Part shown: positions 61,555 through 64,000 of the stretch, piece by piece
Numbering within the stretch: position 1 is the stretch's first letter
Layout: each line of letters begins with the position of its first letter
Made by a program: the position numbers and the translations under genes
Notes under the pieces: generated by a model
Databases searched by the model: none
Told to the model about the DNA's origin: nothing
What the model saw: the letters and a program-made list of their open reading frames with translations, nothing else
DNA from: Deinococcus koreensis
GTDB lineage: Bacteria > Deinococcota > Deinococci > Deinococcales > Deinococcaceae
NCBI RefSeq assembly: GCF_002901445.1
Contig: NZ_PPPD01000001.1
Location: forward strand, 682,001-746,000
Length of the DNA stretch: 64,000 nt
Direction: 5' to 3'

Positions 61555-63075
61555 TCAAGGCTGGGCGGCGGGCCGGGCCAGCACCGGTAGCGGGGGCAGG
61601 GTGGGAGACTCGACCCAGACGCGCAGCACCGTCTGTGCCACCGGCCCCAGTTCCTGGCGGGTGAAGGCCAGCAGGTCGGCGGTGCGGACGGGCCGCGTGG
61701 AGAACTGCGCCACGTAGGCGCGCAGGAAGCGCCGGAAGGCGTCGTCGCCCACCGCCGAGCGCAGCGCATGCAGGGCCAGCGCCCCGCGCACGTAGGCGCT
61801 GGTATCGAACAGCTCGCCCTCGCGGCGGGCCACCAGCGGCCGGGTGGCCTGATCACGCACGCGCTCGTACCACGCGGCCACGACGCTGGCACCGTTCTCA
61901 CCGCGCGACTCCAGCCACAGCAGTTCCGCGTAGGTGGCGAAGCCCTCGTTCAGCCAGACGTCGGCCCAGTCGCCCAGCACCACCCGGTCGCCGAACCACT
62001 GGTGGGCCGTCTCGTGCACGATCACGCGCTCGAAACTGGAGGCCAGCGGCATGGTCATCAGGGTGGCGGTCTCCAGCGCGGGCACGCGGGGCGAGATCAC
62101 GGCCGCGCCGTGCGCCGCGAAGGGAAAGGGCCCGAACCATCCCGAGAGCACCCCCAGCATGTCGCCCAGGCGCAGGTAGGGCGCGCGGATGGTGCCGTCG
62201 GCGGCGGGGGGAAAGTAGTCGCGGCGCTGCACCCCGGCGCCGCCGACCCCCACCGGCACGGCCGGCGCCTGAACCGTCTGGAACTGGTTGACGTGGATCG
62301 CCAGGGCGTAGGCCGGAATGGGCTGGGCCTGCTCGAAGGTGAAGACCCGCCCGCCGGGCACCGCTTCCTCGGCGCGCAGCACCCCGCTGGCCGCCGCCAC
62401 GTAGCCGCGCGGCACGGTGATGCGGGTGGTGAAGGTCGCCGGATCGGAGGGATGGTCGTTGACCGGCAGGAAGGTGCGCGCGCCGTCGGGCTCGCTGAAG
62501 GTGTAGTTGGCGGCGGGCTGCGAGGGGCCCGCGGGGACGCCCTGCCAGCCCAGACTCAGGTTCAGCTCGGGGTCACGGCGCGTGCCCGCCTGGCCGGCGT
62601 AACGCACGGAGAGCTGCGCCGTGCGGCCCGGCTGCAGGGCGGCGGCGGGCGTGATCCGCAGTTTGCCGGCCGCCCTATCCTGCTGCCACGCCACCGCCTG
62701 CCCGTTCCAGCGCACCTCCTGCACCGCCGGCCCCAGGAAGTCCAGGCTGACCTGCTCCAGCGGCCGCGTGGCGGCCAGGGTCAGCACGGCGCCCACGCGC
62801 AGGCCCAGCGTGCCCGGCTGATCCACCTGCAGGCTCAGGTCGTAGTGCCGCACGTCCAGGCCCGCCTGTCCCAGCGCCGGGAAGATCGAGTCGCCGATGG
62901 GCTGCGCCGGGTTGGCGGCGGGCGCCAGGATGGACGGCAAGGCAGGCACGGCCAGCTGGGCAGGGCCCGCCTGTGAGATGAGGGCCTGCGCCCCCACGGG
63001 CCCCCACGTCCCCAGGCCCGCCAGCAGCGCCGGCCGCCACCACTGCGCCAGCCGCCTGCGCGCCCGGGCCGTCAT
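61555..63075 (-). CDS. M1-family zinc metallopeptidase
   Basis: A 506-residue exported peptidase. A signal peptide ends near VGAQA (about 28). The zinc motif HETAH-x18-E is complete: His354, His358 and Glu377 (VIVHETAHQWFGDRVVLGDWADVWLNEGFATY). The GAMEN-like exopeptidase motif is replaced by PALETATLM. It is shorter than typical M1 aminopeptidases and lacks their helical C-terminal domain. It starts one base after the Nudix gene stop, so they may be cotranslated. Confidence 0.88.
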   Translation of the reverse strand: MTARARRRLAQWWRPALLAGLGTWGPVGAQALISQAGPAQLAVPALPSILAPAANPAQPIGDSIFPALGQAGLDVRHYDLSLQVDQPGTLGLRVGAVLTLAATRPLEQVSLDFLGPAVQEVRWNGQAVAWQQDRAAGKLRITPAAALQPGRTAQLSVRYAGQAGTRRDPELNLSLGWQGVPAGPSQPAANYTFSEPDGARTFLPVNDHPSDPATFTTRITVPRGYVAAASGVLRAEEAVPGGRVFTFEQAQPIPAYALAIHVNQFQTVQAPAVPVGVGGAGVQRRDYFPPAADGTIRAPYLRLGDMLGVLSGWFGPFPFAAHGAAVISPRVPALETATLMTMPLASSFERVIVHETAHQWFGDRVVLGDWADVWLNEGFATYAELLWLESRGENGASVVAAWYERVRDQATRPLVARREGELFDTSAYVRGALALHALRSAVGDDAFRRFLRAYVAQFSTRPVRTADLLAFTRQELGPVAQTVLRVWVESPTLPPLPVLARPAAQP

Positions 63076-63076
63076 C

Positions 63077-63553
<477 letters not shown>

Positions 63554-63747
63554 GTGCGGCGCAGTCTAGAGCATTTGTCCGAATGACGGCCCACCAGAGA
63601 CCGCTGCCGCTGCCCTTCTCCCGACTCCTCCGTAGGGCCCATTCACTCCGTCCGGTGAGGAGTGGGCTGCTCGTTCGGCCCCGGCTGGAGCGCGCGCCAA
63701 GCGTCCGGGCGCGGAGCCACCTGCCGGCCCCGGCGCCCGGACGACGT

Positions 63748-64000
63748 TCACGGCTCTCCGGCGCCCAGCAGCGCCAGCACGTCGTCGGGCAAGCGGGCCG
63801 GGCGGTAGCTGCGATCCGTGGCGATGTGGCGGGTCTCCCCGGTGGCCAGCAGCTCGTCGCCGCGCACAACCCGGTAGCCGAAGGTCAGGGTGCGGCTGCG
63901 GAGCGCCGTGAGCGCGGTGGTCACGGTGAGTTCGTCGTCGTAGCGGGCCGCGCGGCGGTACTCCACGTTCAGGCCCGAGAGCATCAGGAAGTAGCCGCGC
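63748..64000 (-). CDS. Acyl-CoA thioesterase-like protein (partial)
   Basis: The C-terminal 84 codons of a hot-dog-fold thioesterase (YbgC/FadM-like): YFLMLSGLNVEYRRAARYDDELTV is the core strand after the catalytic helix, followed by SRTLTFGYRVVRGDELLATGETRHIATD. The N-terminal part with the catalytic aspartate lies beyond the window edge. Confidence 0.8.
   Translation of the reverse strand, partial: RGYFLMLSGLNVEYRRAARYDDELTVTTALTALRSRTLTFGYRVVRGDELLATGETRHIATDRSYRPARLPDDVLALLGAGEP

Overview
The window is a high-G+C chromosomal segment that looks like a Deinococcus (Deinococcota). The reasoning is inference from gene content and style: single-membrane-plus-outer-layer envelope genes (LptA/OstA-like protein, AMIN-amidase), a 108-residue HNH protein, many start codons preceded at 5-7 nt by a TANNNT -10 element (leaderless transcription, known to be common in Deinococcus), and small intergenic hairpin repeats of the kind scattered through Deinococcus genomes. 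No CRISPR array, insertion sequence, rRNA or replication origin was seen. One tRNA (Lys, CTT) is present with its own promoter and terminator.

Layout. 1-6.7 kb: end of a PilT-type ATPase, argB, a GNAT acetyltransferase, a VanW-family exported protein, purEK, folC and a membrane protein. 6.8-12.5 kb: tRNA-Lys, cell-wall amidase, LptA-like protein, Rrf2 regulator, BKACE-family enzyme coupled to pyrF, and a class V aminotransferase. 12.5-19.7 kb: a PRC-barrel protein with four internal repeats, small membrane proteins, a P-loop protein translationally coupled to an enolase-superfamily enzyme, a lipoprotein subtilase, and an HNH protein followed in the same frame by an uncharacterised ORF. 20.2-28.6 kb: a three-gene operon of a YqiJ-like membrane protein, a YqiK-type flotillin and a 1,825-residue DUF3686/AAA+ ATPase; this is the most system-like locus here. 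28.6-30.6 kb: an accessory islet with DUF559 and Uma2 nuclease-like genes diverging from a composite hairpin repeat, then an A+T-rich trypsin-like protease gene that is probably recently acquired.

30.6-45.5 kb: aconitase, an HTH protein, a DinB-PDZ fusion, a short CaiB-family protein, a P1B-4 metal ATPase with a Fur-type operator, a haem-binding protein, two small hydrophilic proteins, a type III polyketide synthase, redox enzymes, a diguanylate cyclase and ndk. 45.6-51.2 kb: two permeases of a nucleoside/BMP-type ABC transporter, a RodZ-like protein, an AI-2E-family transporter and a VOC protein. 51.3-54.8 kb: two NPCBM-domain lipoproteins whose 5' halves are nearly identical DNA. 55-64 kb: aldo/keto reductase-hemQ, a histidine kinase/DUF4097/response-regulator operon, a BON-LysM protein, an M1 peptidase, a Nudix protein with a degenerate box, and a truncated thioesterase at the window edge.

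Most genes are ordinary chromosomal housekeeping genes. The parts that stand apart are the flotillin-ATPase operon, the A+T-rich protease islet, the duplicated NPCBM lipoproteins, the intragenic tandem repeats and the hairpin repeats.
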